Shown here: piece by piece, positions 46,138-59,528 of the stretch
Layout: each line of letters begins with the position of its first letter
Position numbering within the stretch: position 1 is the first letter of the stretch
Assembly: GCF_019175385.1 (NCBI RefSeq)
Contig: NC_083341.1
Coordinates: forward strand, 60,731,800 to 60,795,799
Source: Lycium barbarum
Taxonomy: Eukaryota; Streptophyta; Magnoliopsida; Solanales; Solanaceae
Direction of reading: 5' to 3'
Length of the DNA: 64,000 nt
Notes under the pieces: model-generated
Told to the model about the DNA's origin: nothing
The model's database searches: none
What the model saw: the letters and a program-made list of their open reading frames with translations, nothing else
Program-made: the position numbers and the translations under genes

Positions 46138-48034
46138 TGTCACGACCCAAATAGCTGTGAGTGACACCCACATAAATCTCCTAGTGGGTGACCCATCCCC
46201 TTAACCCTTTTACTTAATCATTTGAAAAATTATAAATTAATGACCAAAAATAAATCATAAATAAGTCTAAATCATTGCCATAAATAAAATAACTGCGGAA
46301 GTCCTAACTATTAAAACCCTAAAGATCCGAAAGTCATCGTACAAGGACTATAAACATAACTGTCTAAAGACGGGACAACTGTCTATAAAGGTAAATAATG
46401 TCTGGAATGAAAGTAGATATCAAATAAGAAAAATCTTCAGGAGGCATGGTATGGATAGGAGCTCACCCTCTTATCTGAACGGGAAATAGCCTCAAGCTAG
46501 ATGTGAGGTCTGGAGATGTCTCTGGCACACAATCTGCACTCAAATAAAAGTGCAGCAAGGTAGTATTAATACAAACACTATGTACCAGTTGATATCATAA
46601 ACCGACTAAGATTAGTATCATGCATACTTTCATAAAATTAACAAGATAGACAGATAGGCACAACATCACATAACCAAATAATGACACCAAAAGGAATTCA
46701 GCCAACACAGGAATAAGATAAATCCAGCCACAACCATCAACAGGAATAATACAAGTCTGATGCAATGAAATGCAACAATAATAGTATCTCAACTGTATAC
46801 ACACATGCTAACTGGTAATGTTTTCCCAGTTAGCCATGACCTGCAGGGGACCCATGGTGTCCATGTACCACTCGCTCCGGAACTGACCTCGGATCATGAG
46901 CCCATAACTAGGCCACATCTTTACCCCTTGTCAAATGTGCCTTTACATATATATAACTTTTGTTTTTCAGAACAATGTGTTTCTCAACCTATTCCCAGCT
47001 CACAATAATTATGGAATAGGATCAATCAACAATATCAAGGTCAAGAACACAAGACACCATGCCACAAATCAATCAAGACTCAACAAATCAGCTTATCAAT
47101 CAATATGAATTATGAAATCATCTCAATCACAAGAAGAGTATATATTAACTCCTTCCTTATCATATCACAACAATCCCACCTCAGGTTCAGTATATAAAGT
47201 AACGGTGACTAGCCCACAAAATCGATCAATCAGTACTAACCTAGGAACTTCGAACCAGACTTCTTGTTCGAAGACTTATACATGATTTCTCCCATCAATT
47301 CTATTACATATACATTCAACTAATCAAAGTCTAACTCAAGTAAAACATAACCTACCTCAAAGCCGAACTGGAACAATGCAATTATTCTACAACAGCTTTC
47401 CCTTTTCACAAAGCTTCAGAACGTTCAAAGTCTAGAAATCATAACGCTAAGTGAGTAAGGAATCATCTACTCAACAACAACAATTTGGGGAAGAAAACCC
47501 CGCTACTTCTACCTTTTTTCAATGGGTGAACTATCATTTGGTGGGAATTCATCCTAAAATCAATCCCAAAAATCATGTTATATCACTTCATGGGTTTTCT
47601 AATCAATTCAACCCGTTTGAATCAATTTTTAGGCTAAAGCTTCCATTTTTATTGGAACCCTAAGTCTCAATCAATCAATTCCACCATTAATAATCAAAAT
47701 CTCATTCTAGGAAGTGATATTCTATACTCCTAGATGATAAAGCAACAGTAAAATCAATAACCCATTCATTATTTAAGGGTTTCATAAGTTCTAGGGTTCT
47801 AACCTTTCAATTCACCATTAAAGATCCGTTACCGGATGTAGGAACTTAAGACGATTATGGAATGAATGAAGATAAAGGTTGAGACTTTCCTTGATGAAGA
47901 GTGGCGCCCTCGCCTTACAAAAATCGCATTAACATTTCTTGGGAACTGTTTTTTGTGTTATAGGGGAATGGGTTCGAAATATGAAATATAAAACACAGTT
48001 TCTACCTCAAGTAACGACCTAGCGGGTCATTACA
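46138..48034 (-). mobile_element. Solo LTR, minus orientation, nested in another gypsy LTR
   Basis: Starts TGTCACGACCCAAATAGCTG, ends AGCGGGTCATTACA and is flanked by AGTAG on both sides. It is 1.9 kb and structurally parallel to the LTR it interrupts. The 70-residue open frame at 47451-47663 has no recognisable features. Confidence 0.93.
46534..46592 (-). promoter_or_regulatory. Conserved LTR block with perfect 7 bp hairpin
   Basis: CTGCACT (46534-46540) pairs with AGTGCAG (46549-46555) around an 8 nt loop. On the minus strand it follows TGGTACATAGTGTTTGTATT and AAT. Confidence 0.75.
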
Positions 48035-48039
48035 AGTAG
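48035..48039. repeat. Target-site duplication, right copy (AGTAG)
   Basis: Identical to 46133-46137. Confidence 0.93.
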
Positions 48040-49603
48040 TTTCACAATCACGATAAGGCAACTAAGTATCAAGTCTAGTATCAAACACGTGGGAACAAGA
48101 CAATAGATCACAACAAGGCAACAAGCCCACAATCAAACAATAGTTCCAACCTAGGTAATCCATCCCAACTTCATACCTAAAGGTGTAACATACTTTATAT
48201 CACTAACCCTACATATGCTTTGCTAATCGAAGTCTAACCATAAGGTAAGCCGTAACCTACCTGGCAGCCGAGTGGGAGCGACAAATAATCAAACCTTCGC
48301 CTTGACTTTCTGAAGAGCCTCCAAGTACTCAAAGTCTATCCATTATCAAATTCTAAGTTAGCAATAAGAAGAAACGATACCCATATTGCTATACTATCTT
48401 TCGAATCAAAATCAACTATGGGAAAAGGGAAAATGGGCCCACAAGGGAAAAATGGGTATTTCAAAGGTGAAATCGGTAACCCAACATTTTCTAGAAGTTC
48501 AATTATACTCTTCAATTGCTAGATTAACTCAAGAATAGGTCAATTTGATCATTCAAGTCAAAAGCCCCAAGTTAGGTATAAACCCTAACTTTCAAACATA
48601 CAAATCATCAACATAGATGGAAGATTCAAGCCTATTAGTTACTAATTCATCAAATTCCATTCTTAGATTAGTTAAATCAATCTTATTTAGAAAGAATAAA
48701 ACTCACATAATAAAGTAAACATCAAAACCCATCTTCCTTCTTAAGTTCTATAGATTTTCTAACATGGATTCATGCCTAAGAAAGGTAAAAGAGTGAAATC
48801 TACGTTAGATAACTTACCCTCAAGAGAAATCAGCCAAGAAGCTCCTCAAATCGCCTCAAAGATGCTTAGGAACAATAAATGAAGGGATAGGAAATGAAGG
48901 GTTTTAACTAGGCATTAAATAGAATCTGGTCCCGTTGTTCGCTGCAGCGGTTGGCCGTCTGCTGCAGTGGGCTCACCACAGGGGCCCTTTCTTAGCTACC
49001 ACGAGTCCGCCACAGCGAATCCGCGTTGGCTATGGCAACTGGCCACGATCCTCACTTACTCACTATAGCGGACCAGGCCTCACTGAGGCGGGTCCACTAC
49101 AGAACAAATGGCACCGCTACGGTGGAGACCAGACACCAGAATAATCCTAGTTTTTCACTAACTCAATCGCAAAATCCAACAATCACTCGAGACCTCCCAG
49201 ATGCGAACCAAACATGCATAAAAATACGCTACAGACTCACTCGTGGTGTCAAAATTCCCAATGGAGGTCCATTTTCCTCGGTCAACACCCAATGGCCTAT
49301 GACCAACTTTCAAACCAATAACCCAAAATGCTCCAGAGTGCCTCGGGAACTGAATCGAACATCCCACCAAGTCATAATCAACTATCCAGACTTCTCAAAA
49401 TTGATGAATTTTTGAAAAGGGTTCGTTTATCTAAAATTCAAGTATCGGTCAAACATTTTTCACTTTAAGGCTCTATTGCACAAAAGTCATCATAAATCTC
49501 GCCTGACTACCTCGTCGGTCAAAATCGTACTAATAGGGCTCTGTGAAGGGTCAAAGGGGATAAATGGGTCAAAAGCGCTATAACGACTAGACGGGTCACT
49601 ACA

Positions 49604-50318
49604 TCAGATACCAATTAAACAAGCAGTCATCCTCAAGCGATAAGGAAAGAAACGGGGGGAAACGTACCTTAGTCAGAAAACAACTGGGGATATCTAGAAT
49701 GCATATCGAACTCTGTCTCTCATATGGCCTCTTCAATAGGATGATGCTTCCATTGCTCCTTAATAGAAGCTATCTCTTTGGACCTCAACTTTCTATTCTG
49801 CCTATCTAAGATCACTATAGGCTCCTCCTCGTATGACATATTCTCATCAAGCAACACAGAATCCCAACGAATGATACAAGACCTATGTAAATAGTAACTC
49901 TTCAGCATAGAAACATAGAATACCGGATGAACACCTGACAAGCCTAGTGGCAAGGCTAACTCATAAACAACATCACCAATATGACGGAGAATCTCAAATG
50001 GACAAATGTACCTCGGGCTCAAATTGCCCCTCTTCCCAAATCGTATAACACCCTTCTTGGGTGAAATCTTTAGAAGAAACTGCTCACCCTCCATTAACTT
50101 TAGATCTCGAACCTTCCGGTTCGCATACATATTTTGCTGACTCCGAGCTACTGTAAGCTTTTCCTGAATAAGATTTACCTTATCCAAAGACTCCCTCAAC
50201 AAATATGTACCCTAAGGTCGAACCTCAAAAGCATCAAACCACCCGATAGGAAAGCGACACCTCTTACCATATAAAACCTCGAATGGTGCCATAGCAATAC
50301 TCGAATGGTAGTTATTAT
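49604..50318 (-). pseudogene. Ty3/gypsy integrase C-terminus and chromodomain region, second element
   Basis: The 160-residue frame at 49720-50202 reads ESLDKVNLIQEKLTVARSQQ, DLKLMEGEQFLLKISPKKGV and RFGKRGNLSPRYICPFEILR. It continues VYELALPLGLSGVHPVFYVS and an IKEQWKHHPIEEA end, the usual integrase C-terminal fold followed by the chromodomain linker of plant chromoviruses. Upstream (50203-50318) YHSSIAMAPFEVLYGKRCRF continues across the inserted LTR to the core at 53605. Stops break the join, so it is non-functional. Confidence 0.9.
50314..50318. repeat. Target-site duplication, left copy (ATTAT)
   Basis: Matches ATTGT at 53605-53609 with one transition. Confidence 0.75.
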
Positions 50319-53300
50319 TGTAACGGCCCGTTAGGTCATTTTAGCACTTTTGACCATTTTACCCTTATTGACGGTTTACATTGATTCTTATGATATATTT
50401 GACTTGTGGGGATGTGTGGCGCAATTATCGAGGCAATCATATGTTATTTGACTGAGAAAATGAGAGTTTTTGCATTTCATAAGTGTTGGGTTGACTAAAG
50501 TCAATATCAGGGGAAATTGAGTCATTTTGGGGATTTCATCAATTCCATTAGCTCCGAAACGTTGAATATAGGCTGGTTGTGTATTTGGTTAAGTTCCCGA
50601 GGGTCTTCGGGGCATTTTGGACATTTGGTTTGACAGTTGGTTTTTGGCTATTCAAGGTTGACTTGGTCAACTAGACCTTTTTTAGGAATTCCGAGTGTGC
50701 GAATGAGTTTGTAGTATGTTTTCATATAGGGTTGCATATTTGGTTTGTATCGGCGAGATTCCGGGAGAGTCTCAGGATTTGGGTTGTGAGAGTAAAAACC
50801 TAGATTTTTGCTTGTTTTGGTGGAATCACCCATGCGAGCCTCTGTCCGCCCCCGCGGTGTTGCTTCTACGGAAGGAGGGCCGTAGGCACGAGATTTAGGA
50901 AATGATGTTGGGTCTCACTGTTGCGAAGATATGTTTGCAGAAGCGGAGTCGCCCCTGCGTGGATTGGTCCGCGGGTACGCACCTCCGAGATCTTAAGTGA
51001 TTTCGCCCCTGCAGTGTATTGTCCGCAGGAGCGGACTCGCAGGTGTGAGGAAAGTTGTGCAGGTGCGCTATTCGCTGAACAGGTTTAGATATTTATTCCC
51101 CATTTCGTTATTAGACCTTTCATTCATATATTTGGAGTTTGGGAGCTCGACTAAGGGTGATTTTTGAGAGATTCTTCAAGGTTCTTCAAGTGGGTATGTT
51201 CCTAATCACTCCTTTTTGATTGTATCATCTAATATTACAGATATTCATGCAAGAAATCATGATTTAGGAAGGGGAATTGAAGGATTTTGGACCCTAACCT
51301 AAGAATTGGGGTTTTTTTGGTAATTGGGCAAGAATTAGTGGTTATTACTTGATGGGTTTTGGGTTATGAGTAATATTAAGTACGAGGAACATGATTCTAG
51401 GTTCAATTGACTATTTTTCCATTTTGGGTTCGGAATCCTAATTTTAGTGCTTAAATTGGGTTTGGATTAAAGAATGTCATTATGGGTATCAATGGATTCG
51501 TATGACTTCTTAGAATACTAATTAGACCATATTGAAACAGTTTTCCAATAAAATTATTAAATTGACCTTTAGGGTTTGGAATGGGGTTGATGGGTTGGCT
51601 TTTTGACCCAAATCTTTTATAAGGTAACATGTGCGTCGTTTGTCTTGTATTCTTACGCTTTATCTGTATTTGAGCAGATTGGATCATTTGGAAGCTATAC
51701 GGAAGGGCAAGGCTCTGCTGTGATTTGGCTGGACTTCTTACCAGGCATGTTGAGACTGTAAACTCTAACTTAAGCATTGTGGTTGATAAATTGGACTAAA
51801 TAGGAGGGTGTAACGGGGATAATAAGGGGGTCTCGATACTCGTGAGGTGACGAACACTTGTATCGGGTACCCGTGACATGTTATGGGAACTTGTGCAATT
51901 TAAATTGTATAGTTGGTCTGAATGCCATGTTTTGGGCACTAGCTGGTAGATAGTATGATCATATGAATATGTGAGTGGGGTATAAAGCCCGTATTTTCTG
52001 TCTCTTTGATTGTGTGTCTGTATTGTTTGTTATGTGTGGTACTCATCACTCCTAAATGCTCATCGAATAGTGGAAAAGAAGCTAAGATAATGACTTTATT
52101 GCGTAATCGGCTAAAGATAGGCCTTTACAGCTTATAATGAATGGAGATGAGATCTTTTACTGTATTTATTGGCTTCTTGTTATTGTGCATGTCATAATCA
52201 TGATTCATTTGGTATCTCATGCTTTGTAAATATTTGAGGATACATATGGGGGTTCGAGGGGAAATGTTTTCGAACGGAGTGATGATGATATCTTGAGACA
52301 GAGCTTTATTTTGTATAAGAAGCTAAAGGTGGAACCTTTATGATTATGAGAACTTGAAAAAAGGAATCTTATGTGTATTCCTTCTTCTTATTGTGATGCA
52401 TGCCATATCCATGCTTATCATATATCTCCTAAATACTTATCACGACAAAGGTAAGGTTCTTTACTGTATGCATTGATTTCTTGTTGCTAAGCATGTCATA
52501 TTTATATTTATCATGGTATCCCATATGCATTGATGGCACTAATGAAAGGTCCGAAGGGAAATGATTTCGGACGAAGTGATGATGATTATGAGCCAATGGG
52601 ATAGTTGGCAGGTAAATGAGCCTAAGGGGTTGAGACATGAATTATACTAGCCTAAGGGGCTGAGATATGATATGTAGAGGATTTTTCGGAGTGGTGGTAT
52701 ATGGACATCGCGAGTCCCCATGGGTTATGATTCGTTGACATTTGAACGTGTGTATACCGGGTGATGGAAAGGCCTTGCATTGCATTGCATGACATTCCAT
52801 TCATTTGCACTTTATATCATATCATTCATCCTATCTCCTTTGTTGAATAGTGGTTTGAACAAGTTGATTGTCTATTATGCCTTGATTGTGGTTTGGATTG
52901 CGTATTTCGGCTTTGGATGATTGATGGATTAAAGACTAGGGTGCTTATTTGATTTCTTGATAAACCAAGGACTTAGTGTCTTATTCGGTTACCTGGCGTA
53001 CTTATGGATTAGAAGCTTCACATAGGCTTGAACTGAGATTATCACAGCTTGATATATTATTATTATTATTATTGTGAACTAATGGCGATTAAGTGTAGAA
53101 GTAGTAATTGTAGGGCAACAATCATCTCCGTTTTTGTTAGGGTCAGTCGACGATGCTGCTGAGTACATGTTGTTCCCCGTACTCACGCTACACTTGCTAC
53201 ACTTTTTTTGTGTGCAATTTCTATTCTCGGTACTAGTGGAGCTCGAGGCGCTGTCGACCGTTGTGATGGTCATCTGGAAGGTTCGGGGTGAGCCATTAGT

Positions 53301-53604
53301 TGATCCATGGCACCGGATCTTCTTCAGTTATCTTTATTGTTGTCTTTTATTTCGGACAACTTATGTACTTTCTGGATGTATGCCTTGACTTATACTTCAT
53401 TTAATCGTTCTTGTACTAGTGACACCAGATTTGGGGATGGTTGTACCTCTATTTTTCATGTTTTATGAAGATAAGGATTACTAATACTTGAATAATTTCT
53501 TTTCTGCTTTAATTCCTTTCTTAAATTGTTCTAGCGGGTTGTGGATGGCTTACTAACTTGGTGGGAGTTAGTGCCTGAACGACTTATGAAATTAGGTCGT
53601 GACA
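50319..53604 (+). mobile_element. Solo LTR, plus orientation, inserted in gypsy integrase
   Basis: Starts TGTAACGGCCCGTTAGGTCA and ends TTAGGTCGTGACA. Flanks ATTAT/ATTGT fit a 5 bp duplication, and removing LTR plus one copy restores the integrase frame as FACNNNYHSSIAMAPFE on the minus strand. It is 3.3 kb with no internal element sequence. It contains a CCGC/GCGG-type GC block (50835-51050) and the conserved hairpin block at 53161-53214. Confidence 0.92.
53161..53214 (+). promoter_or_regulatory. Conserved LTR block with short T-loop hairpin
   Basis: GAGTACATGTTGTTCCCCGT and ACTCAC precede ACAC (53199-53202) and GTGT (53210-53213) around T7, extended by one T-G pair. Confidence 0.6.
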
Positions 53605-54636
53605 ATTGTTGCATGCGAACTTTGTTAAGGGTAAGAACTGGTCCCAATGACCAACAAAATCAATAACACAGGGTCTCAACATATCCTCAAGCACCTGGAT
53701 AGTCCGCTCGGACTGACCATCATTTTGAGGGTGAAATGCGGTGCTAAGGTCTATCTGAGTACCCAACTCTACCTGCAACATCCTCCAGAATTTGGAGGTA
53801 AACTGAGTACCTCGGTTGGAAATGATGGAAATAGGAACCCCACGCAAATCTCTCGAATATAAATCCTAGCCAACTTCTATGCATTATAAGTAAGCTGAAC
53901 GGGGATGAAATGAGCAGACTTAGTCAACTGGTCAACAATAACCCAAACAGAATCGAACTTGCCCAGGGTCTTTGGAAGACCCACAACAAAATCCATGGCA
54001 ATCCGCTCCCACTTCCACTCAGGAATGGGCATCCTCTGAAGCACACCACTAGGTCTCTAGTGCTCATACTTGACTTGCTAACAATTCCAATACTGAGCAA
54101 CGAAATCTGCAATATATTTCTTCATCCGACCGTACCATGATGTTGTCTCAAATCATGATACATCTTAGTCTCCCCTGGATCAATAGAATACCTGGAGGTA
54201 TGATCCTCCTCGAATATCAAACAAATCAGACCACCCACATAAGGAACGCATACGCATCCCTTGATCCTCAAAATCCCCTCATCATCAAGCACGACCTCAT
54301 TGGCCTCATCGCTCAAAAGCTTATCACGAATCTTACATAACTTAGCATCATCAATTTGTTGAGCCCTGATCTACTCCAAGAGAGACGACCTTCCCTCAAC
54401 ATACGCTAAAACTGTACCCGGATCTGAAATATCAAGATGCACAAGATTGTTAGCTAGAGTCTGAACCTCCATGGCTAAAGGACGCTCCAAAGCAGTCAAC
54501 CGAGCTAAACTACCCATACTCACTACCTTTCGGCTCAAAGCATCAGCTACCATATTATCCTTACCCGGATGGTAAAGAATAGTGATATCATAATCCTTGA
54601 GTAGCTCCATCCACCTACGCTGCCTAGAATTGAGAT
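53605..54636 (-). pseudogene. Ty3/gypsy RNase H end, H2C2 finger and integrase core, second element
   Basis: From 54636 downward: RRWMELLKDYDITILYHPGK, then DNMVADALSRK (RNase H C-terminus). Next is the integrase zinc region with RIKGCVCVPYVGGL and HTSRYSIDPGETKMYHDLRQ, a broken core with DFVVGLPKTLGKFDSVW and LTKSAHF, and GVPISIISNRGTQFTSKFWR and DGQSERTIQVLEDML up to the solo LTR. The second catalytic Asp of the integrase triad, usually in SDRGTQF, is Asn here (SNRGTQF). Upstream reverse transcriptase is missing because the Ogre-type LTR at 54637 interrupts the RNase H coding sequence and no continuation is found. Confidence 0.9.
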
Positions 54637-57600
54637 TGTTGACACGTAAATTTTGACTTCCAATAATTTATTTTAACTACCCAGGGTTCTTGGATCTCAA
54701 ACGGAGTGAAATATGTATTTTTAAAAGTCAAAATGATTTTGCGAAATTATTCTAATAATATTTTGCCGAATTGGCAAAATAATTTCAAATATATATTAAG
54801 TATAATATTTTGCCAATCCTAAATCAGAAAATTCTTTAAAACAATTATTCAATTAATTGTTAAAGTTATTGAAGATTTAATTAGCAAGTATTTTACTCCG
54901 TTCAATTCAAGAAAAACTTATTAATTAAATAAATAATCATTTTACCTCTCAAAAGTTTAATCTCGGCATAATCAATTTGCATTTGTGCCAGTTTTAGATT
55001 AATCATAATTAATTGACTGTTTAATTGTGTATATATTTATAAATTGTTTATTATGTGATTAATTGCGACTACAATTGAAATAATCAATTATTAGTTAAAT
55101 ATGACCATAATTGAAATAACCAATGTCATGGTTTAAGTAAATTAAGGCCATAATTGCAATTTAAGATTTTTACATAATTAGTCGTGCCTTTAATTTGGTT
55201 GATTAGTTAATCAATTCTAATTTGGTCATAATTGGAAGGTTTAATTATCAGACACTTTTAATTTTGGTTATTTATTAAAAGGACACCTTTTATCCCCCAT
55301 ATATATATACACGTATATATATACTATGGGCCGCCCTTTTTTATTTTTATTTTTGGCTGAGTCCAGCCCAATATAAGGCTGACCCGGCCCAATTCCGTTA
55401 TTCCCACAAACATATACGCAGGCCTTATGCCAAGCGAACCCTTCACATTAAAATTAAGGGTTTTCTCGTGAAACCCTAGCGCCGCCTCCCCCTCCCCTTT
55501 CGCTCCGCGTCACCACTACCGAAATTGGCAAAAATACTGGCCCACGTTGTTGTGTTGACTTTTGTATGGCCAAGAATGGCAAGATCATTTATTGCTCTGC
55601 CATTTATCACCCAAATCCATTGACACGCCACCCAAACGAGGTATTAAACCCTCCTTTCCATTACTTTTCCTACATTTGAAGTTCAAACGAGTATATTTTT
55701 CTTAATGGGTTTTGTCTTACTTTCAATTTAATGCTTGATTGCCATTGGTTCATGAGGAACCCAACAGATTGACTAGATTTGAGTCAAATCCGTCCCTTTA
55801 CACGTTTATTTACTTAAATCCTAGCCACTGAAAGCTGGATTGAGGGAACCATTCCTAGAAATTGTGAAAGTCCCACAACGAAATTGAGCTAGGGTTTCTC
55901 AGATTTGGGGTTCTATATAAAGAACCCCATTTCTCACATTTTACAGAGACAGGATATCATACATATTCAAATACTCGAATTACCTAGGGTTTAGCATATT
56001 TTTGCTGAAATCTTTAATTCTTCAAGTATGTTAAAGTTTTTTTTTTAAATTCTCTTGTTTGTGGCTTGAGCATTGGGTTTGGAGCAAAAGATGTCCAACA
56101 ATTCCATTCTCGATCATTGGTTGTGCACAAGAAAGGTAAATAATCCTCCTTTCTTCATTGCTTTAGTTTTCTGTGTTTAATTTTAGCATTTCTGTTATGT
56201 TTGTATGTTTTATTTAGTGTATTTCATTTAATATCTATGTGCTAGTTTTCAACTGCTAATATAGCATGTTTAGTTTGTTTGTTAGATTCATGTATTACTT
56301 TATATTAAATTAGTTGTATTTAGCTATATGTTGTTGTGTGATTAACACACTATTAGCCTATTAACCATCAGAGTTGATATATAAGCATGTTTGAACTGGT
56401 TTGAGGTTAGGTATTTCTGTGTATTAGTTAAAAATAAGACTTGAGTAGTTTAAACCTAGCTTAGTGTCATGTTAAGCATATCTTACGTTGATTTATTGGA
56501 TGGATAATGTATAAATGACTAAATGCTTAGGTTAATGGACACTTCATTAAAGTATTTTCAACTTTAAGTTTAAGCTATGGGGATGTTAGCATGTGAACCT
56601 AATCTTATGTGCCAAATTGTGTTAAATATGCCATGTTAAGTTGGTCTCCTATGTTGGAATGTTGGTATAACCTCCTTGAACCTGTTAATACCTCTATTTG
56701 CTGTGTGTACTCACTGATCATATAAATGTTCATTGTCCCCATGATATGCCACCTGTTGTAATGGTACTTTCTTTGTTGAACTTAGTATTGCTTTGGTATC
56801 TTTCTTCTGCTCTTCTTAAAGCATGAGTATAACTAACATACTTTTTGAATTCAAAAAATGCAACTGTATTATATCATTGTGCCTTTAATCTCTCAAGGAA
56901 ACATAGAGCATTTGAAAGAAAATTGCAGACAAACAAGCATGTTGTCAAATGGTATTTGAGTATGTTAGTTAAGTGTTTCAGTACAAAAATGAATGAACAA
57001 GGTGTAGCATCCTCTTAGTTGGTCCTAATTTAAAGCTAAGCTTTTGGTCTCTTTCATTTTGTCTTGTGAAACTGTTATACATAGGATATATATCTAGATA
57101 TACCAGATATATACAGTCTTTATATACCTCTGGTATATATGGGCTTGTATATCAGGTATAATCCTAGTATATCACTTATCTAAAATTAAAATTTTCATCC
57201 TTTGCATTTTGTGATAATGACTTGGGTCTGTTTCCCTACTTGTTTTCCCTACTGGGCCTTTCCTTATATATTTGTTTGCATGTGCGACTTTGGGTCTGCT
57301 CTTTGCATTGTTATTTCTCTTAATTTGGGTCTGCATGTGATCCGAACCTGTTATTTTAACATGTATGGGCTTGTCTTTTGCCTTCACTAGTTTACTTATA
57401 TACCAGGTTGTATACGATGAGCTTATGTATGTTCGTGTTATGGTTGTGTCTCTTTATGTTCTTGTAAAAAATATTATTAAGGCTAGGTGCTCTCTAACCA
57501 CTATTCCCCTTTTCCCCTTTTTTGTTTGCATGGGATCACTCTCGTGGGTCACTCGGGACATTTTCTCATTTTGAAACCTGTTGGGCCTGAGGCCCAACCT

Positions 57601-58729
57601 CTTCATTTCCATTGAGTCCGTTTTGAAGATGAAAATATTTGAAGGCCCAACTATGGGTGAAAATGGCAACTGGTGGGCTTAGGTAGGCCCACCAGCCTAA
57701 CTCTTCTCTTTTCTTTTATATATATCCTTATTATGTATATTCTTGTATAGATGTTGTCTATGTAAACAACACTTATGATTATTGGAACCCAAATGTGTTA
57801 GAATCTAGGAAATTCGCGCAGGAGTTAACATTTTTTAAAGGTTTTCTTTTTCAATAGTAAATAATGTCACGGTACAATATGATTATCACATGCAAATTGA
57901 TAAAAAATCGGACTTTACAAAAATAGTTTCAAATACTAAATGGATAGACCATTAAGAGATAAGTACAAAAAGGATTTGGATCAAGTAGTTGATTTGGACC
58001 ATGTGCCCTTTTTTTAATTGAAAATGTTCGGACCATTTGGGCTTGATAAAATTGGGAATAACTTTCGGCCTTAAGCCCACAATAGAATTTGGACTGAAAT
58101 CGCACTTGCATTTTGCCACTTTTGGGCCTTAAAGAGCAAAATAAATGATATTTTTGGATTGATAAGTTGGACCCGTTTTGATATAGTTTAAAGCAGAAAA
58201 ATAGATTTGAACAAGTATAAATGGACCTTTTCCTTTAACTTCATTTGGACTTAAAGATTTTCAAAAAATACTTTTGGGCCAAAAGGCCAAACCTTAAGGT
58301 ACAAAAACAAGAGGAAATCTGCTTGGACCTAAGTTGGAGAAATAAGTTGGCTTTGGTTGTAGAATATGGTTGACTAGATGAGCTAAAATTGACCAAAACA
58401 ATAGATAAACTTATATATATATATATATATATATATAACTTATAAGACAAAAACCACGACATTAGGACCAAGTTAGTAGGAACTACACTATTAAGTGTGT
58501 TTTGATCCAGATACGAAGTGAGTTAAACCCCCTTATAATATTTAAAAACCAAATCTTTCTTCCTTAAGGGATTTTTGCCAATAGTGGAGTTTTTGTGATT
58601 AGCATGACAATTTTTGCAAGAAAGAATTTTTTTTAGCAAATAATCACATTAATCACACATTGACGCTCGTAGGTCAACCGTATTTTACGGATCCTGAATA
58701 CTAGGGTAATTAAAACCTTCACTAGGGGA
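54637..58729 (+). mobile_element. Second Ogre-type LTR, 3' end lost, about 4.1 kb
   Basis: Begins TGTTGACACGTAAATTTTGA inside gypsy RNase H coding sequence. Near its right end it has GTCAACCGTATTTTACGGATC, then CTGAATACTAGGGTAAT and CCTTCACTAGGGGA, the counterpart of 20015-20070 in the first Ogre LTR. It is cut there by the gypsy LTR starting at 58730, so its terminus and primer site are missing. A GC-rich AAACCCTAGCGCCGCC region and a TATA box at 55914 mark the promoter. The AAACCCTAGC/GGCCCA words recall plant house-keeping promoters. ORFs inside are short and unrecognised. Confidence 0.82.
55914..55920 (+). promoter_or_regulatory. TATA box in the second Ogre-type LTR
   Basis: TATATAA in the context GGGGTTCTATATAAAGAACC, about 1.28 kb into the LTR. 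Confidence 0.65.
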
Positions 58730-58894
58730 TGTAATGACCCGTTTCGTCATTACTGTGAATTTCGAAGGAAGACGCCAACTATAGCTCCTTAACAGTGTCT
58801 CCACCTAGTCATATCCTGGAAACAATTTAAATAAACCAAAATCATTGTACGCATCACGTAAGGAGTAGAAGCATGGGCGACCAGGCCCAACTGG

Positions 58895-59050
58895 ACCGCC
58901 ATAGCGGTTGTACTATCGCTACTGCGGTGATGCCGTAGCGGTATACTAACCACCATAGCGGTAAGAACACATGGCCACAAAGCCGCCATAGCGGCATATT
59001 AGCCACCCTAGCAGTACCGCTGTAGCGGTGAACTTACTGCTGGGGCGGTA
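58895..59050. repeat. CCGC/GCGG-rich block in a gypsy LTR
   Basis: Repeated words such as CCGCCATAGCGG, CCGTAGCGGT and CCGCTGTAGCGG; the last is a perfect palindrome apart from its centre. Confidence 0.85.
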
Positions 59051-59523
59051 TCTCACAGTAAATTTCCCTATTTAAAGAATCATTTCAGGAATTGTCCCAT
59101 TTTTTGATAACCCTAAATCCCAGCCACCCAGTTTGTGGGAAAGCCTAAAAATGAGATTTTTAGTTCTAATAAATCCTTCTAACACCCTCCAACCCTCCTT
59201 CCACCTAAGAAATTACTCCTGAACATATTCACCTAGAGAATCATCAAGTGAGTGCACGTAATCTAGAGTTGGAGGAGTGATAGGGTGGCAACATTTCTCC
59301 CTAAATTCTCTTTAAGCCATCTCCCATGTTCTTCACCTAAAATGAGCTAGTAACCTAGATCCCTACACTACTTTACCTTTTAAAGTGAATTCTAGCATGG
59401 ATCTTGGAAATGGGTTCTTCCCAATATAAGCTTAAGTATGGATAAATCACTTAGCATTGTTATAGAGGGAATCTAGAAGTGTGTTAAGACCCCCACACCT
59501 CCCTATTAATCCAAATCTCTTAT

Positions 59524-59528
59524 GAGGG
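59524..59528. repeat. Target-site duplication, left copy (GAGGG)
   Basis: Matches GAAGG at 62058-62062 with one transition. Confidence 0.7.

Larger units (their letters stand above)
45025..49603 (-). mobile_element. 3' LTR of the second minus-strand gypsy element, with a nested solo LTR
   Basis: Plus strand starts TGTCACGACCCAAAATCACA and ends GACGGGTCACTACA directly before TCAGATACCAATTAAAC and the gypsy C-terminus. Removing the nested 46138-48034 LTR and one duplication leaves about 2.7 kb. It contains the inverted hairpin block near 45423-45480 and the CCGC/GCGG-rich block at 48935-49130. Confidence 0.88.
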
